Assembly: GCA_001414485.1 (NCBI GenBank)
Contig: LLEY01000012.1
Coordinates: 248,001 to 312,000, forward strand
Origin: Calycina herbarum
Taxonomy: Eukaryota > Ascomycota > Leotiomycetes > Helotiales > Pezizellaceae
Length of the DNA stretch: 64,000 nt
Direction: 5' to 3'
Part shown: positions 50,798 through 63,674 of the stretch, one piece after another
Numbering within the stretch: the stretch's first letter is position 1
Layout of the letters: each line of letters starts with the position of its first letter
Program-made: the position numbers and the translations under genes
Notes under the pieces: generated by a model
What the model was told of the DNA's origin: nothing
What the model saw: only the letters and a program-made list of their open reading frames with translations
The model's database searches: none

Positions 50798-51263
50798 GCA
50801 GTGTGAGAAATGGGTAGAGTAGAGTAGAGTAGTGACTGCTACTCTACTCTACTCAAGGGATTTTTAGTACTACTCTACTCTACTTAATCTACTTGAGTAG
50901 TACTCGAGTAGTACGGACCGACTCGGACCGATCCGGGCCGAGGGATCAGAGGCTCGGAGGATACCCTATTATAATATCCGCTCTAGCGGAGTACTTAGAT
51001 AAGAATTTTTATTATTCCTCTATAAAGAAAAAGAAAAAGAGAGAAAAAAATTAATAGAGTAAACTATTTGATTTTAAAGATACACTTTTTTGTACTACTT
51101 ATTACTATATATTATTTCTATTTATAGACTACTCGAGTACTACTCGAGTAGTCTTAAGTAACTACTCTACTCTACTTAACCAACTTGCTACTCATACTCT
51201 ACTCTACTATACTCAAGTAGTACTCGAGTAGTAGTGAGTACTAGAGTATTTTGTTCTCACGCT
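50798..51263. mobile_element. hAT-type MITE, copy 3 (466 bp)
   Basis: Flanked by perfect 8-bp duplications AACGAGGA (50790-50797 and 51264-51271). Ends are GCAGTGTGAGAA and TTCTCACGCT. Subterminal arrays of TAGAG/CTCTA and CTCGAGTA units surround an AT-rich middle. The TCGGTCCGA/GGGCCGAG block of copy 1 recurs here in opposite orientation, showing a shared origin. No transposase. Confidence 0.85.
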
Positions 51264-51349
51264 AACGAGGACAAGGGAAAGTACAGTCACAAATTCTTAC
51301 AACCCCATATGCCAGATATCCTGCCGCGGTTTCACTCAAGGCACAGAAG

Positions 51350-51733
51350 ATGAAAACTCACTCGTATAAGAGAACTAGGAAAATAATTCGTCAAAATTCT
51401 CTTTTCACGATTTCATTGCTTTGCACTTCGTCGTCTTGGGTGTTGACTAGTGGACTTCTCTTCTTGCTATCTTCACTGTCTGCGGTGAGGAATCTGCCGG
51501 TTACATGCAGTGAAAAGACTTGCGATGTCGCCGTGTGGCAGAAATTCTTCACGTACTGCTGTCGCAAATCAAGCTACTGTCATCTCTCTCTCTCAAAACT
51601 CTCTCGATACTTGAACTTGAAACTGTTTCCCTTGACTTCGCCTGGTGGCAATAGTCTAACCGCACACCGAGGATTGCAACTTGAACTTGCAGGCTGCAGA
51701 TTGGCCAACTTGGGCTTCCAGGTGTGGTTATGA
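51350..51733 (+). CDS. Small cysteine-motif protein, copy d (127 aa)
   Basis: The best-preserved member: ATG at 51350, hydrophobic stretch (ISLLCTSSSWVLTSGLLFLL), then VTCSEKTCDVAVWQ and FFTYCCRKSSYCHLSLS. The charged start before the hydrophobic part suggests a signal anchor or a start placed too early. The last 45 residues lack the motif, so the true end could be earlier after splicing. I do not recognise the family. A secreted or membrane protein is the likeliest reading. Confidence 0.4.
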   Translation: MKTHSYKRTRKIIRQNSLFTISLLCTSSSWVLTSGLLFLLSSLSAVRNLPVTCSEKTCDVAVWQKFFTYCCRKSSYCHLSLSKLSRYLNLKLFPLTSPGGNSLTAHRGLQLELAGCRLANLGFQVWL

Positions 51734-52708
51734 GCCATTGCTCAATGCATTTCTTCTCGCTGCACCCTCCCTCTCTGGTGCACTTTGGGTTATACATTTA
51801 TATCGACAGAGAGAGAAAGTGTATGTGCATGCGTGAGAAATATCCATTGTTTGCAACCTGGAATCCTCAAGCTGTGAATTGGTGTTATATTCCCGTCACA
51901 ACTTCTCGAAATTTGGGCATATGAAGAATACCAACCCGCCACCAAGAGGTTCCCAGAGAACAGAGACTTGCCGTCTTCTGCTTGTATCCGGAGCGAAACC
52001 TTTATGAGTTTTGGGAGTAAGTATTTTAAAAGAATAGATCAATCCCGGAATCTTATCTCAAGAAATCTTGGGGTTTCAAAACTGTCTCTGAAGAATAAGC
52101 CACATCCGACAAAGATCGCCATCAATTATCGAAGATATGCTGCCCGCCCTGAGACAGAAAGGTCTAGGCATCCTCGGCATCAAGAATATTGAGAATGGAC
52201 GATCACCCCTCTCTCGGTCCTCCAAAAAAATTGGCGGGAGACATATGAAATAACAAAATGTCGTGATATCGATGCGATCCGACACCAAGATCATCACTCA
52301 CCCCCTTCGTTCCTGAAGCGCCAAGTCCAAATCCAGGGACCAAAAACCCAAGCACATAAGAAATCTCGAAAAACCAACTCGTATGTACATCATGACAGAA
52401 AATACGCCATCCCATCTAGCGGTGAGAATAACCTTTCTTCTAGAAGACGGACTAGAAGCAGGCTAGAAAACATGCCACGCCATTAAAAAGCACACCACAT
52501 ACACACTAAATGCAAGAAAAGCTTGGGTCGGAACTATGAACTGCCGGTTTTCAAATTCGTGGAGATAGAGATGTTGAAATGATGAAATGCCTCATATGAT
52601 ATAGGTACCCGGCTGAAAGACTCAGGAAGGGCGATGAGATATTGAGATATTGAGTGTAGCGCGGCGCTTAACACGGCTACAATCAATACCTTCTCATCAA
52701 ATTTTTTG

Positions 52709-52709
<1 letters not shown>

Positions 52710-52745
<36 letters not shown>
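52710..52745. repeat. GA microsatellite
   Basis: About 17 uninterrupted GA units. Confidence 0.9.
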
Positions 52746-52748
<3 letters not shown>

Positions 52749-54690
52749 CTAGGGTATGGGGGAAACACCAAGCACCAAGATATCATTTACGCCATCTCCA
52801 GGAAAGGAAAGAAAGACGGACGAGGACGACGACGACGACGAAAAGTGGATGCATAAGACATAGTCCCAGAAAATGAATGAGGCTTTTGACGACCCAAAAG
52901 TGGAATGAATCCCTGGAGCCTTCGAGAAGGAAAATGGAAGGTGGGAACGAGAACGAGTACTATCCAATAATTTCGTTCTTTTGTCTGGTCCTGCATTGAG
53001 ATGCCGTACTGCCGTTGGCTCGTCATAGTAAGTATTGGATAATTCTGATGGGCGATTATTCTTGTATGAGGTATTTTTCGTCATGCCAACCATGCCAATG
53101 CCTCCACGACAATGGCGATTCTCTTGGCTGACTGCGAACGAATCCAAAATCGTCTTTTCCCCTTTTTTTTGCCAATTGCATGTACAGTACGACGATACAA
53201 GACTCTTTGGTCAATTTCTTCCTTCTTACCATTTGTTCTTACCATTTGTCCGACAAGAATTTCTTTGGTGGGAAAAAAGAATGGAATTTATACTTCAAGA
53301 GTCTTAAGAGTTGCGGATGATACCAGTATGAAAGAAAGGTATTTGAAGAAAGGCGGAATGAACAGGCACTCCCGGGAATATTCCATACGACCCCAAGAGA
53401 AAGAGTAGCACATGTACATGTACATCCACCAAGAAGGTCACGTAAGTACATACATGGTACAATGTTTACGGTTATTTTCTGCAGCCTGTACGAAGGTACC
53501 CTATGTACAGCAAACCAGCAGCTAGAACATTCCAAGACCCCGATTTGCATTTTCCGATAGAGAGAGAGAGTACTTGTAGCAGCTGCAGGAAGCCGTTCGG
53601 TGCTTCACACGTCTATTCCCGTGAAGCTGTGGTGGATGCGAAACCTCAATCGAGTCAGATAGTGAGCCTCATTTCATTCTCTCTCATTCTCATATTCATT
53701 TATTTATTTAGAGATGTCATGGGGTTGGAGAAAAGTCTGGGGATGAGGCTCTTCACAGAATCTGATGTTGGGGAATTTGTTTCCGCGTTTCATATTAATC
53801 CGATTGGGGGATCCTCGATTTCGTTTCGACCACCGTAGCATAGGGGACTTCCCGACGGGATTTCAATTCCATGTTGACAGGGCGGGCAATGCCTGTTCAA
53901 AATGATACAACTAGATAGCCCGTGGGATAAGGCAGAGAGAACCCCTGCTCCCATCCCTTCTTCTCGACCGTCCGTGGGTTTGTTCCGGTTGGAAAGGAGA
54001 GAACGAGACTTTCAAATTTTTCAGCAATTCCCCATGGTTATTTTTGAATCGTCAAATTTCCCCGTTTGGAGAGAATGGATTTCAGATCATTCATGCATGC
54101 CCAGAGCTGAGGGTTCGCGAATCACAGAGATCAGACTTGGCTGTCCGCCCAACCAAGGAGATTTTTGTAGGGGGGAGATCAGGTCTTTTGATAGACTTGG
54201 GTTTTGCTGCCCAAGCTATATTTACCAGGGGGGTTTTGTTATTTTGAACTTCGTATGGTTATTATATGGTCTGGATGAACTAGTTCTCGGCAGAATTTTG
54301 TGGTGTCCTTGGATTTAACACTTGGTACTCTTGACTTGGGCAAAAGAGGAAGTCGGGAGGATAGGGTCTGGCTAAGGTGTCATGTGTTGAAGACTTCTTG
54401 TACAAATAATATGCCTCATTTGCCTCATTTTTGGCTATTTCCTCAATGCCCCATTTCATGATGTAGTATGCCACGTTATAATACCCACACATGGCACCGT
54501 TGGGTCAAAGAAGCAAATCTTGGAGTGCCGGCCGATGGGCGTCTCCACCAAATCAGCAGGCGGCCCGCCATAGCTCGTTGCCGCATAGGGCGATGACCTG
54601 CAGGGAAGAATTGGGCCTTGTGAAATGGCCCGAGATTGGCCAATCATAGGTGTCAATTGGTGTAATGCTGTGTTCTTTGGGCCAAGACCA

Positions 54691-54740
54691 TCTCCAAGAG
54701 TCTCCAAGAGTCTCCAAGAGTCTCCAAGAGTCTCCAAGAT
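54691..54740. repeat. 10-bp tandem repeat TCTCCAAGAG x5
   Basis: Five near-perfect copies in a row. A related 11-bp unit (GAGCCTCCAAA) occurs near 15.9 kb. Confidence 0.85.
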
Positions 54741-56011
54741 CCGATCCGTTGGAATGTTGGACTTTCGTGTTGGATTTATTTTTCAGTGTTTCTAGATCTT
54801 GAATGGAAAAAGGTTGCAGTTGGAGACTCCTCTCGTGATCTTCAGGGTCGTGCAGACGTTTCCCCAAGCAGGGATGGGCGTTGGTTGGAAGGATCAGCTT
54901 CCGGAGATGCTGCTTTGATGCCTTGAAGATTTGCGGTATATCTTGGATAACCCTGTCGTTGTTTGGAGGACTGTGCATGGCCGCCCAGTCGGCGAGGGGG
55001 AAGATGGAGACGATAGCGATTGTGCGGTACGGAGTGGCCGTGGGTGTGGGAGTAGAGGGGCGTGGCATGGGGGAAATCTCTAGCGAGTGTTATTGGCAGT
55101 AGGCACAGCAGCAGCACAGTACGGAACAGGAATCACAAATGGCTTGGCTTGGGTGTAGGAGAGGTCCTGGATTCTGGTACCTTTGTATTCTCTATTGTCA
55201 CCGTTAGCCGTCTTGGAAGAGTACTCGTACCGGCGTGTGCAGAGTGCAGTACGTCGGAGGGGAGAGGTTGCTGGCATCGTGACGACCCTATCGATAGAGT
55301 TGAGCAACCCTAGTAACTTCATATAAGCAAGGCGTTGCGGAGGGAACTTCTTGGGACCTAGTGTGGAATTGAAGGCCAAGTATATCAAATGTTGTAAGGG
55401 CTATGATGTAGTAAAGTCATAGACTTGAGTGAATTCCGGAGAGAACTCAGATGCTCAATATCTTAAGGTCACACGTTGTAGGTGAAGATCTTGGGAGGTG
55501 GTCTTCTGGCAGTTGCTACTGCACTGCTACTGCACTGCTACTGCCTCAATCAGTGGCTCACAGTGGGTAGAGGCTGCTCACTAAACTTAAACTAAGGCAC
55601 TGCAGCGTTGAAGATGCATCGATCGACCAACCCTTCAACGCCCTCCGCCCAAAAAACCCTCATCTCCCCCTGTCGTTGCGTTGCTTCCTCCCGTCTGCAC
55701 CTTCCGCTCAATCCACCCCTGATGTCCCGCTAACCCCACGCTACGTGCACCCTGGTCGCGACTGGCTGGTCCTCCATTCAAATACCTCGTCGTCGCCCAA
55801 GCTCCTAGCTTCTCTCTCCTCTCTACATCGACACCTTTTCCCCCATTGTCGGCGCCTCCCCGTCTCTCGAATTCGCTCTGCGATTCATCTATCTCCTCTT
55901 CCCCAGCATTGCCATCGTTTCTTTAACCAGTCTCGATACCCAATTGCGCCCTTCACTTAATTCCATATTTCTTCCCAGGAGTTGGAAGCAGAACTCCTCT
56001 CCACCGCCCAG

Positions 56012-59000
56012 ATGGCCGACCTCCACGGTGCAACCGGCACGCACTCCAGTAATACCTCCTCCGATAATCACAACCACCTGAATACCAACATTGAATCAGG
56101 CACCTTTGACGAAAAGTCAGCCCACCACGATGACGTGCAGCAATCGAGAAAACCCCTCGACGACGAGGAAGAGGACGAGGACATGGACGCCCTGATTGAC
56201 GAACTCGAATCTCAAGATGGCCACGCCGAAGAGGAAGAGGAGGGAGAGACCGTCAACGCTGCCACTGGTCGTGTGGTTCCCGAAGACCAGCTCCAAACCG
56301 ATACTCGTATTGGTCTGACAGAATCGGAAGTCACTGCGAGACGAAAGAAGTACGGTATGAACCAGATGAAGGAGGAGAAGGAGAACTTGATCCTCAAGTT
56401 TCTCGGGTACTTTATTGGTCCAATTCAATTCGTCATGGAGGTATGTTACAAGCAATTCCTGTCTTCCTTTTCCCGACCTCTCCCAGCACTTTCTATCAAT
56501 CAGATGTTCGGTCGGCCCACACCTGTGGTGACGGCTTGCGCTGTTTGTTTTGCTGCAACTGACCAAAGGCCCGGCTGCATCTCGGTCTCTGGAATGCCAG
56601 CTGCCACGCCAAGACGCAAAAAATCCACCGCCCATCGATCATCCATGCTGACCATTGTGTTTTGTGATAGGCTGCTGCTGTTCTGGCTGCCGGTCTCGAA
56701 GATTGGGTCGATTTTGGTGTCATTTGCGCCTTGCTCTTGCTCAACGCCGCCGTCGGTTTTATCCAAGAATTCCAAGCTGGTTCAATTGTCGACGAATTAA
56801 AAAAGACACTCGCTTTGAAGGCTGTCGTTCTCCGTGACGGTCGTCTTTTCGAGGTCGAAGCTCCCGAGGTCGTTCCTGGTGATATTCTCCAAATCGAAGA
56901 AGTAAGATTACCCCTCTCCACCACCTGCATACCAATGGCTTGGAACTCGTTCTAACCATTTTCTCTTTGCAGGGTACAATTATTCCCGCTGACGGTCGCA
57001 TTGTCACCGACGATGCTTTCCTCCAAGTCGATCAATCTGCCATCACTGGCGAGTCCCTCGCAGTCGATAAACACAAGGGTGATCAATGTTATGCTTCCTC
57101 TGGTGTCAAGCGTGGTGAGGCCTTCATGGTCATCACCGCCACTGGTGACAACACCTTCGTCGGTCGTGCCGCTGCTCTCGTCAACCAAGCTTCCAGCGGA
57201 ACTGGTCATTTCACCGAAGTCCTCAACGGTATCGGAACAGTGCTTTTGATCCTAGTCATCTTCACACTCTTGATCGTCTGGGTTTCATCATTCTACCGCT
57301 CAAATCCAATTGTCGAAATTCTCGGATACACTCTTGCCATTACCATCATTGGTGTGCCAGTCGGTCTCCCAGCTGTCGTCACTACCACCATGGCTGTCGG
57401 TGCTGCATACCTCGCAAAGAAGAAGGCCATTGTCCAAAAGCTCTCCGCCATTGAGTCTTTGGCTGGTGTCGAAATCCTCTGCTCTGACAAGACTGGTACA
57501 TTGACCAAGAACAAGCTCTCTCTTGCTGAACCCTTCACCGTTCCAGGTGTTGAGCCAGATGATCTCATGCTGACTGCCTGTCTCGCTGCTTCCCGCAAGA
57601 AGAAGGGTATTGATGCCATTGACAAGGCTTTCTTGAAGGCTCTCCGATACTATCCTCGTGCCAAGACTGTCCTGTCCAAATACAAGGTCATTGAATTCCA
57701 TCCTTTCGATCCTGTTTCCAAGAAGGTTCAAGCTGTTGTCGAATCCCCACAAGGAGAGCGCATCATCTGTGTCAAGGGTGCACCACTGTTCGTTTTGAAG
57801 ACGGTCGAGGAAGATCACCCCATCCCAGAGGAGATTGACCAAGCATACAAGAACAAGGTCGCTGAATTCGCTACTCGTGGTTTCCGTTCTCTCGGTGTTG
57901 CTCGCAAGCGTGGTGAGGGTTCGTGGGAAATTCTTGGTATCATGCCCTGCTCTGATCCTCCTCGTCACGACACTGCCCGTACTATCAACGAAGCCAAAAC
58001 TCTCGGTCTCTCAATCAAGATGTTGACAGGTGATGCTGTCGGTATCGCTCGTGAAACCTCTCGTCAACTCGGTCTCGGTACAAATGTCTACAACGCTGAA
58101 CGACTTGGTCTCGGTGGTGGTGGAGACATGCCAGGTTCCGAAGTTTATGATTTCGTCGAGGCTGCTGACGGATTCGCTGAGGTTTTCCCTCAACACAAAT
58201 ACAATGTCGTCGAGATTCTCCAACAGCGTGGTTACCTCGTTGCCATGACTGGTGACGGTGTCAACGATGCCCCATCTCTCAAGAAGGCCGATACTGGTAT
58301 CGCTGTTGAGGGTGCATCTGATGCTGCTCGTTCCGCTGCTGATATCGTTTTCTTGGCTCCAGGTCTCGGTGCCATCATTGATGCTCTCAAGACTTCTAGA
58401 CAGATTTTCCACCGCATGTACGCTTATGTTGTCTACCGTATCGCCTTGTCACTTCATTTGGAAATCTTCCTTGGTCTCTGGATCGCCATCTTGAACCGAT
58501 CTCTCAACATTGAGTTGGTAGTTTTCATTGCCATCTTCGCCGATGTTGCCACCTTGGCCATTGCCTACGACAATGCTCCATTTTCCAAGTCTCCAGTCAA
58601 GTGGAATCTTCCAAAGCTTTGGGGTATGTCCGTTCTCCTTGGTATTGTTCTTGCCGTCGGTACCTGGATCACTCTTACTACCATGATCGCTCGTGGTGAG
58701 GATGCTGGTATTGTACAGAACTTTGGTGTTATGGATGCTGTTCTCTTCCTCGAAATCTCCCTCACTGAGAATTGGCTCATCTTCATCACTCGTGCCAACG
58801 GTCCTTTCTGGTCTTCCATTCCATCGTGGCAATTGTCCGGTGCTATCTTGGTCGTCGATATCGTCGCAACCTTCTTCACCCTCTTTGGTTGGTTCCTTGG
58901 GAACCGCCAAACATCCATTGTCGCTGTCGTCCGTATTTGGATCTTCTCATTCGGTATCTTCTGTATCATGGGTGGTGTCTACTATCTCCTCCAGGACAGT

Positions 59001-59178
59001 GTCGGCTTCGATAATCTCATGCATGGAAAATCACCCAAAAAGAACCAAAAGCAACGATCACTCGAAGATTTTGGTAAGTCGCTCCGCACTGATCCCCCAT
59101 GTTTCGCGCTTTATGCTAACCAGTTTCACAGTTGTCTCCCTCCAACGTGTCTCCACCCAACACGAAAAGTCCGCATAG
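56012..59178 (+). CDS. PMA1: Plasma-membrane H+-ATPase, P-type IIIA (935 aa)
   Basis: Exons are 56012-56440, 56671-56901, 56973-59073 and 59132-59178; introns of 230, 71 and 58 nt, phases agree. An acidic N-terminal tail ([18 protein letters not shown]) is typical. Then come [18 protein letters not shown] (actuator loop), [17 protein letters not shown] with the phosphorylated Asp near residue 392, CVKGAP and [20 protein letters not shown]. The C-terminal autoinhibitory end [20 protein letters not shown] is split by the last intron. The enzyme pumps protons out of the cell and energises nutrient uptake and ion antiport such as NHA1. Length matches filamentous-fungal Pma1 (about 920-930). Codon use is strongly C-ending and biased, as for a highly expressed gene. 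Confidence 0.97.
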
Positions 59179-62100
59179 ATACCCATTTCCGCCCATCGGA
59201 TTCGCTTCACACATTGATGATGCGCCGCGAGTGTGAATTCTTTCCTCATTGTGTTTAATATCATTGGCATGGCTTGCAAGAATTGTACAGTCACTTGGAC
59301 GGGCTTTTGCTGATGTGTTATGACATAATTGATTTTGTCGAGCATATTACATTTTTGCTCACACTAATCATACAAAGCCAATAATTACCTTGGCTGGTTC
59401 TTTTTGAAATGGAGTCATACCAGCGATACCAAATGTTTCCCTTAGATTCTTAATAGTAAAAACTAAAAATCACTTACCCATACTTCTGTTTCTTTTGTTT
59501 ATATGATTTGCCAATAGAGTGATGGCTTGTGTAAATTGGTTCGGCTGAAGTGTTTGTATGACTTCCACTACTGCCAGGTGTATATGATGTGCTCAAGTGG
59601 TACTAAAAGTTGCCAACGCAGCTTCAATCGTGAGCTAGATTTCCAATCATCAGGTGAGCCGACAATTTCAATCCTCGCCAGTGTGAGAAATGAGTAGAGT
59701 AGAGTAGAGTAGTAACCACTACTCTACTCTACTCTACTTACACTACTCAAAGTACTACTTGAGTACCTGAGTATTCCTTGCTCACACTGATCCTCGCCGT
59801 GTACCCCGTTACAGCTGGATGAGTAGATGCTAAACTAGTTGTGACATGGTACCACCAAGCCGGTCTGAATCCGAGGATCGAGAGACAAAACATTTCGAGC
59901 AGGATGTGAGGGATAGATAGGCAAGGCAGATGTTGAAACTTACTTGCGCGGAAAGGAAAGGGCGGAGAACAGATTAATCGTGGCGTGGTGGAGTTATTCT
60001 CTCTGCTGAGTGATAAGAGATCGCTGTGAAGGAACTTATCTAGTTGAGGGGATTCGGACCGGGAAAGTTTTTTTGATTTTCGGTGAGGTTAGGAGGGGGT
60101 TCGTGCACTCGTTAGTTGGCCACCTCCCTTGGAGCTTTCTGGGGGGGGTTTTTTTTTGGCTTTTTTTATTTATTTCGTGGGTGGGTTTCAACTGGCGTTG
60201 AGTGATGGGAAAGTGGTGTTGGTTGGGTTTTTTGGTTGTAGAGAATTGTTGGTTTGCAATCGAGGGTGGGTGGGTACGTGGGATTTCAAGGAAAAGACAC
60301 GAGAGACTTGAGAGTTGTGTCTATTTCGGGGGATATCTGTTCTACAACTGGGACGAGTAGTTTGTTTGTGGTGGTGTGGTGGAGTGGTGGGGTTTGGCAG
60401 GGAGGGTGCTGGGATAACAAGAAATGATGGTTTGGTTATGCACTTGTTGAAGCTGGGTGGATGTATGAAGGGGGTATTTTATTGTTAGTTGGTTTAGGTT
60501 TGGGAAAGAGGAGTTTGAACTTGTCTTCCCCGATACTTTACAACTCTGCTACCACTCTACTGGGATTTCATGAAGAGAGTACGGCACAAGCTAGCTAACT
60601 TTGAAGATGGAACAGAAATAAGACTTTAAGATGATATGGGTACCCCTGAGAGTCACTAGCCTCTACAAGAGAGTCAGAGTAGAGAAGAGGGCGAGGGAAG
60701 AAGAGAAGAGAGACGGCGAAGCATAAATTCAGGAGGGCCTAGATGTTCTGTGTATTGTGTTTCCATTAGACTTGTGGTTTGCATTTCTAGAACTCTTTGG
60801 CGTTTTTCTCTGATTCTAAATCGGGTAAGGTGGGGGGGGGGAGGAGATGCATCAATGTTTTAAAGTCGGAATCGAAGGTGGAGGTTAAAATGACAGTGTA
60901 GTAAATTTCGACAGCAGTATATCAAGAAACCTGAAACCGAAAAAATGAAGTTTCATAAATATTGGTACGTACGTTCTTTAGCCTCTTGAATAAGCAGTGG
61001 GTGTTCCTCTGTTGATGCCAGGCGCCTCCTTCTTCTTATTTTGCTGAGCACATACTTCTCGTGCGTACTCTGTGACTTAACCTTTAATTCCAGTGTTCTC
61101 TGTGTTATCTGTAAATCGCTCGGTGCCCCCAGTATTTATTTATTACGGGAAGGGTCATGACTCATGAAGATGAAGATGAAGATGAATTAGATAAAACATA
61201 TGTAGCATTAAGGTTGTAATTGATTCTAAGATGACTGATTCATCGCCACGCATGCTTGAGGTCAGTTTCATCTCGGAAACGGTATGCTAAAGAGATTTTT
61301 TCGTGGGAAAGCTGGAGGTTTTCGAGAGACCCACGTTACCTTATCTACCTGTAATCATTTAAGTAAAATTGAATTTAGAAATGGTCCTTTAAGCGGCGAA
61401 GTTTCAATATATAATCTTACGACATTCTACTCACTTGGCTTTACCCTAGCACTTGTCTTTATTTATCTGGCAATATGGGGGAAGTTGTGAGTGCCAGTAT
61501 CAAAGAAAAGTTGAAAGTGTTTGGGGGTCTCGCGTGGCTTTCACTTGACGTGTTACCACGGAAGAAAATTCAAGTGGCCATTAGAAAGGAGTTTTTCCTA
61601 CATGCTCGAGTTAAAGTAGCGAAATTTGTGAAACGACAGGGAGTTGGATTTCGACAGTACAAGAATGTAGCGTCAATTGAAGGAGTAAGTTTACTGGAAT
61701 AAGGACCAAGGAAGTACTTGAGAATTATAGAAGAGAGGTTAATCATTGACAATGTACTACTTTATGGGTTGTTGCTCTTCATTACCAAAAGGACCACATG
61801 CCACAAGCAACTGAGATGTGATTCAGCTTTTACTCTATACCGATGAGTTACTCATACGAGCAATCCTCGTACCCATGCTTGGGAAGTTAGGATCGATTTT
61901 CTTATCATAGAAGTTGGAACTTTATTTATTATGTTTCAACAATTTTCATTTCTACTGCATTAGCGAAACCTGGATAGGTGAGAAGTCTTGGAGGAAAACC
62001 GGCGACTCTTGAGTCTTATCCTTCAGCTCTTTCCATGCTATAATATCTCAAAGATGCAGGAACGGTCTAAAAAAGAGGGGCATAGCTTCGCAAAAATGGA

Positions 62101-63674
62101 TTGAACAACTAGAGAAAGGAGAGAAGAACAATAGGCTCTTCAAGGTATAAGTAAGCAACGATTAAAAGGTAAAGAGAAAATCATAACGCTTCCCAAGATG
62201 AGGAGACTCGCCGGCGATGATGGCACTGTTGGGGAATCATCCCAACAGGAATACACGGAGGAGAAAAGTTCGTACTAACAAAGGAATCCCTCTTTCTTAC
62301 TTCTGTCTCTTTTCGTGAAATCGTATCATGCTCGAAGCTTCGAGGTGATCTGACGAACTAAAGCTTAAGCGACAGTAAATTAAAATTCGACAGTGGAACA
62401 CTCCACTCAAATAACAAACAGTCTTTGAAGCTACCTCACTCGCTTCCAACTTCGAGGCGAGATTTCTACAGGTTTTAAAGGAACAGCTCAACAGTACTTT
62501 GTCTTCTTCCACAGCTCGAAAAACCCTCCGTGCTCAAGTCAGACGACATGGTGCTATTTGGAAGTTTGTCTGTGACAGAGAAAATTCTTAGTGATAGATA
62601 GTATAAAATGTAATAAGAAACAGGCTCGGCAAACTAGAGGTTGGCTACAGCAAATTCCATACCAAGTAGTTTTTTCCCAGTAGTCTTACTTCTTCCCCGC
62701 CCAAGGATTGGTGCATTCTTGGGCTGGCCCTCAAGCTTCTCTGGCAAAGACTTTCAAAGAATCGGCGTCTAGGTGGTACTCAAGCTTCTTAATTTGATAT
62801 TTTGTTGTAAAGCTATCGATGTTGACTTTCTAGAAACGTTTAAATGCCCTTTGAAGCCCAAGGTAGAGTGATAATATCACAAAAATGCTAGGCCGGCGAG
62901 GGACGAGATAGAGATTTTTCGAGAGATGACCAAAGGGAAAGCACAGGAAATAGCCCTTAATAAAAGAGCAAATAGCAAGATACACAGACGATGACTTGAG
63001 TACTGCCTTTCTTTCTCGACATGCAAATCTAAGATAAAGTCTTGCCTAACTTGAAACCTGCAACCCAAGGAGTTTGTAGTTTCGTCTTTCAAAACAAAGT
63101 CGGCTGTCTTTTACTTCTTCTCCAGAATTAAATCTAGACAAAGAAAAAGGAATGTAGTCTTTATCTCTCGTACGTCCTCGGGCCCTCATTTAAATACAGT
63201 TCATTCCAATTGAAAAGGACTCTCACTCAAGCTATTTCCTGCAAAGTACCAGGAGTTCGTCTGGTTTTTGAGCTTCTCCATACTATTTTGCAGCAACCTT
63301 AAAATGCCACCAAACAGGGTACATTTGCTGACTTGGCAAGTGTATCTTGTAGTACTTGGACAGAGGCAAGAATGGAACTTTTCGTCTTTTCCAAACTCCC
63401 CAAAGGGTTTGAGAAATACTTCTGTTACTGTGTATATCCCCTCATGAAACAAACCCACGTAAAGTAACGACTTGCTCAGTCCAAGACCAGCCAGCTATAT
63501 TTGGGATATTACACTCCTCCATGCATCAACGTCTCTTCATGATGCGTAATGCATGAGCCAGAAGATTTAGGCCCACTTCAATTATTCTCGTCCATATAGT
63601 ACAATATCCTCCGATTGGTATCCCTCCCATCCGCCAAATGTACATTTTTACACCATACAACCCCCAACTGTTCC
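59179..63674. other. Gene-free interval downstream of PMA1
   Basis: Contains one hAT-type MITE, a G/T-rich stretch (60040-60500), GATGAA repeats near 61165-61185 and AT-rich DNA. Frames at 61284-61490 and 61475-61702 (plus) and 62297-62512 (minus) are open but unrecognised, so I do not call them. Confidence 0.45.
59679..59789. mobile_element. hAT-type MITE, copy 4 (111 bp)
   Basis: Perfect 8-bp duplications ATCCTCGC (59671-59678 and 59790-59797). Ends are CAGTGTGAG and CTCACACTG. The inside is almost only GTAGA/CTACT repeat plus one ACTTGAGTA block. It is the shortest and cleanest member. Confidence 0.88.

Larger units (their letters stand above)
51734..56011. other. Gene-poor interval and long PMA1 promoter
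   Basis: A GA microsatellite (52710-52745), a CGA run (52820-52840), a five-copy TCTCCAAGAG array (54691-54740) and repeated GCTACTGCACT units (55514-55546) are present. The many short frames have no family signature. The last 500 bases are C/T-rich, typical of the strong promoter and leader of a highly expressed gene. Confidence 0.5.

Noticed and set aside
52710..52745. GA run as a regulatory (GAGA) element
   Set aside because: A simple microsatellite explains it; no gene start nearby.
53902..54318. 138-codon plus frame in the PMA1 upstream region
   Set aside because: No recognisable domain; lies in a low-complexity, repeat-containing promoter region.
58011..58412. Long antisense frames inside PMA1
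   Set aside because: Shadow frames caused by the strong codon bias of PMA1 on the other strand.
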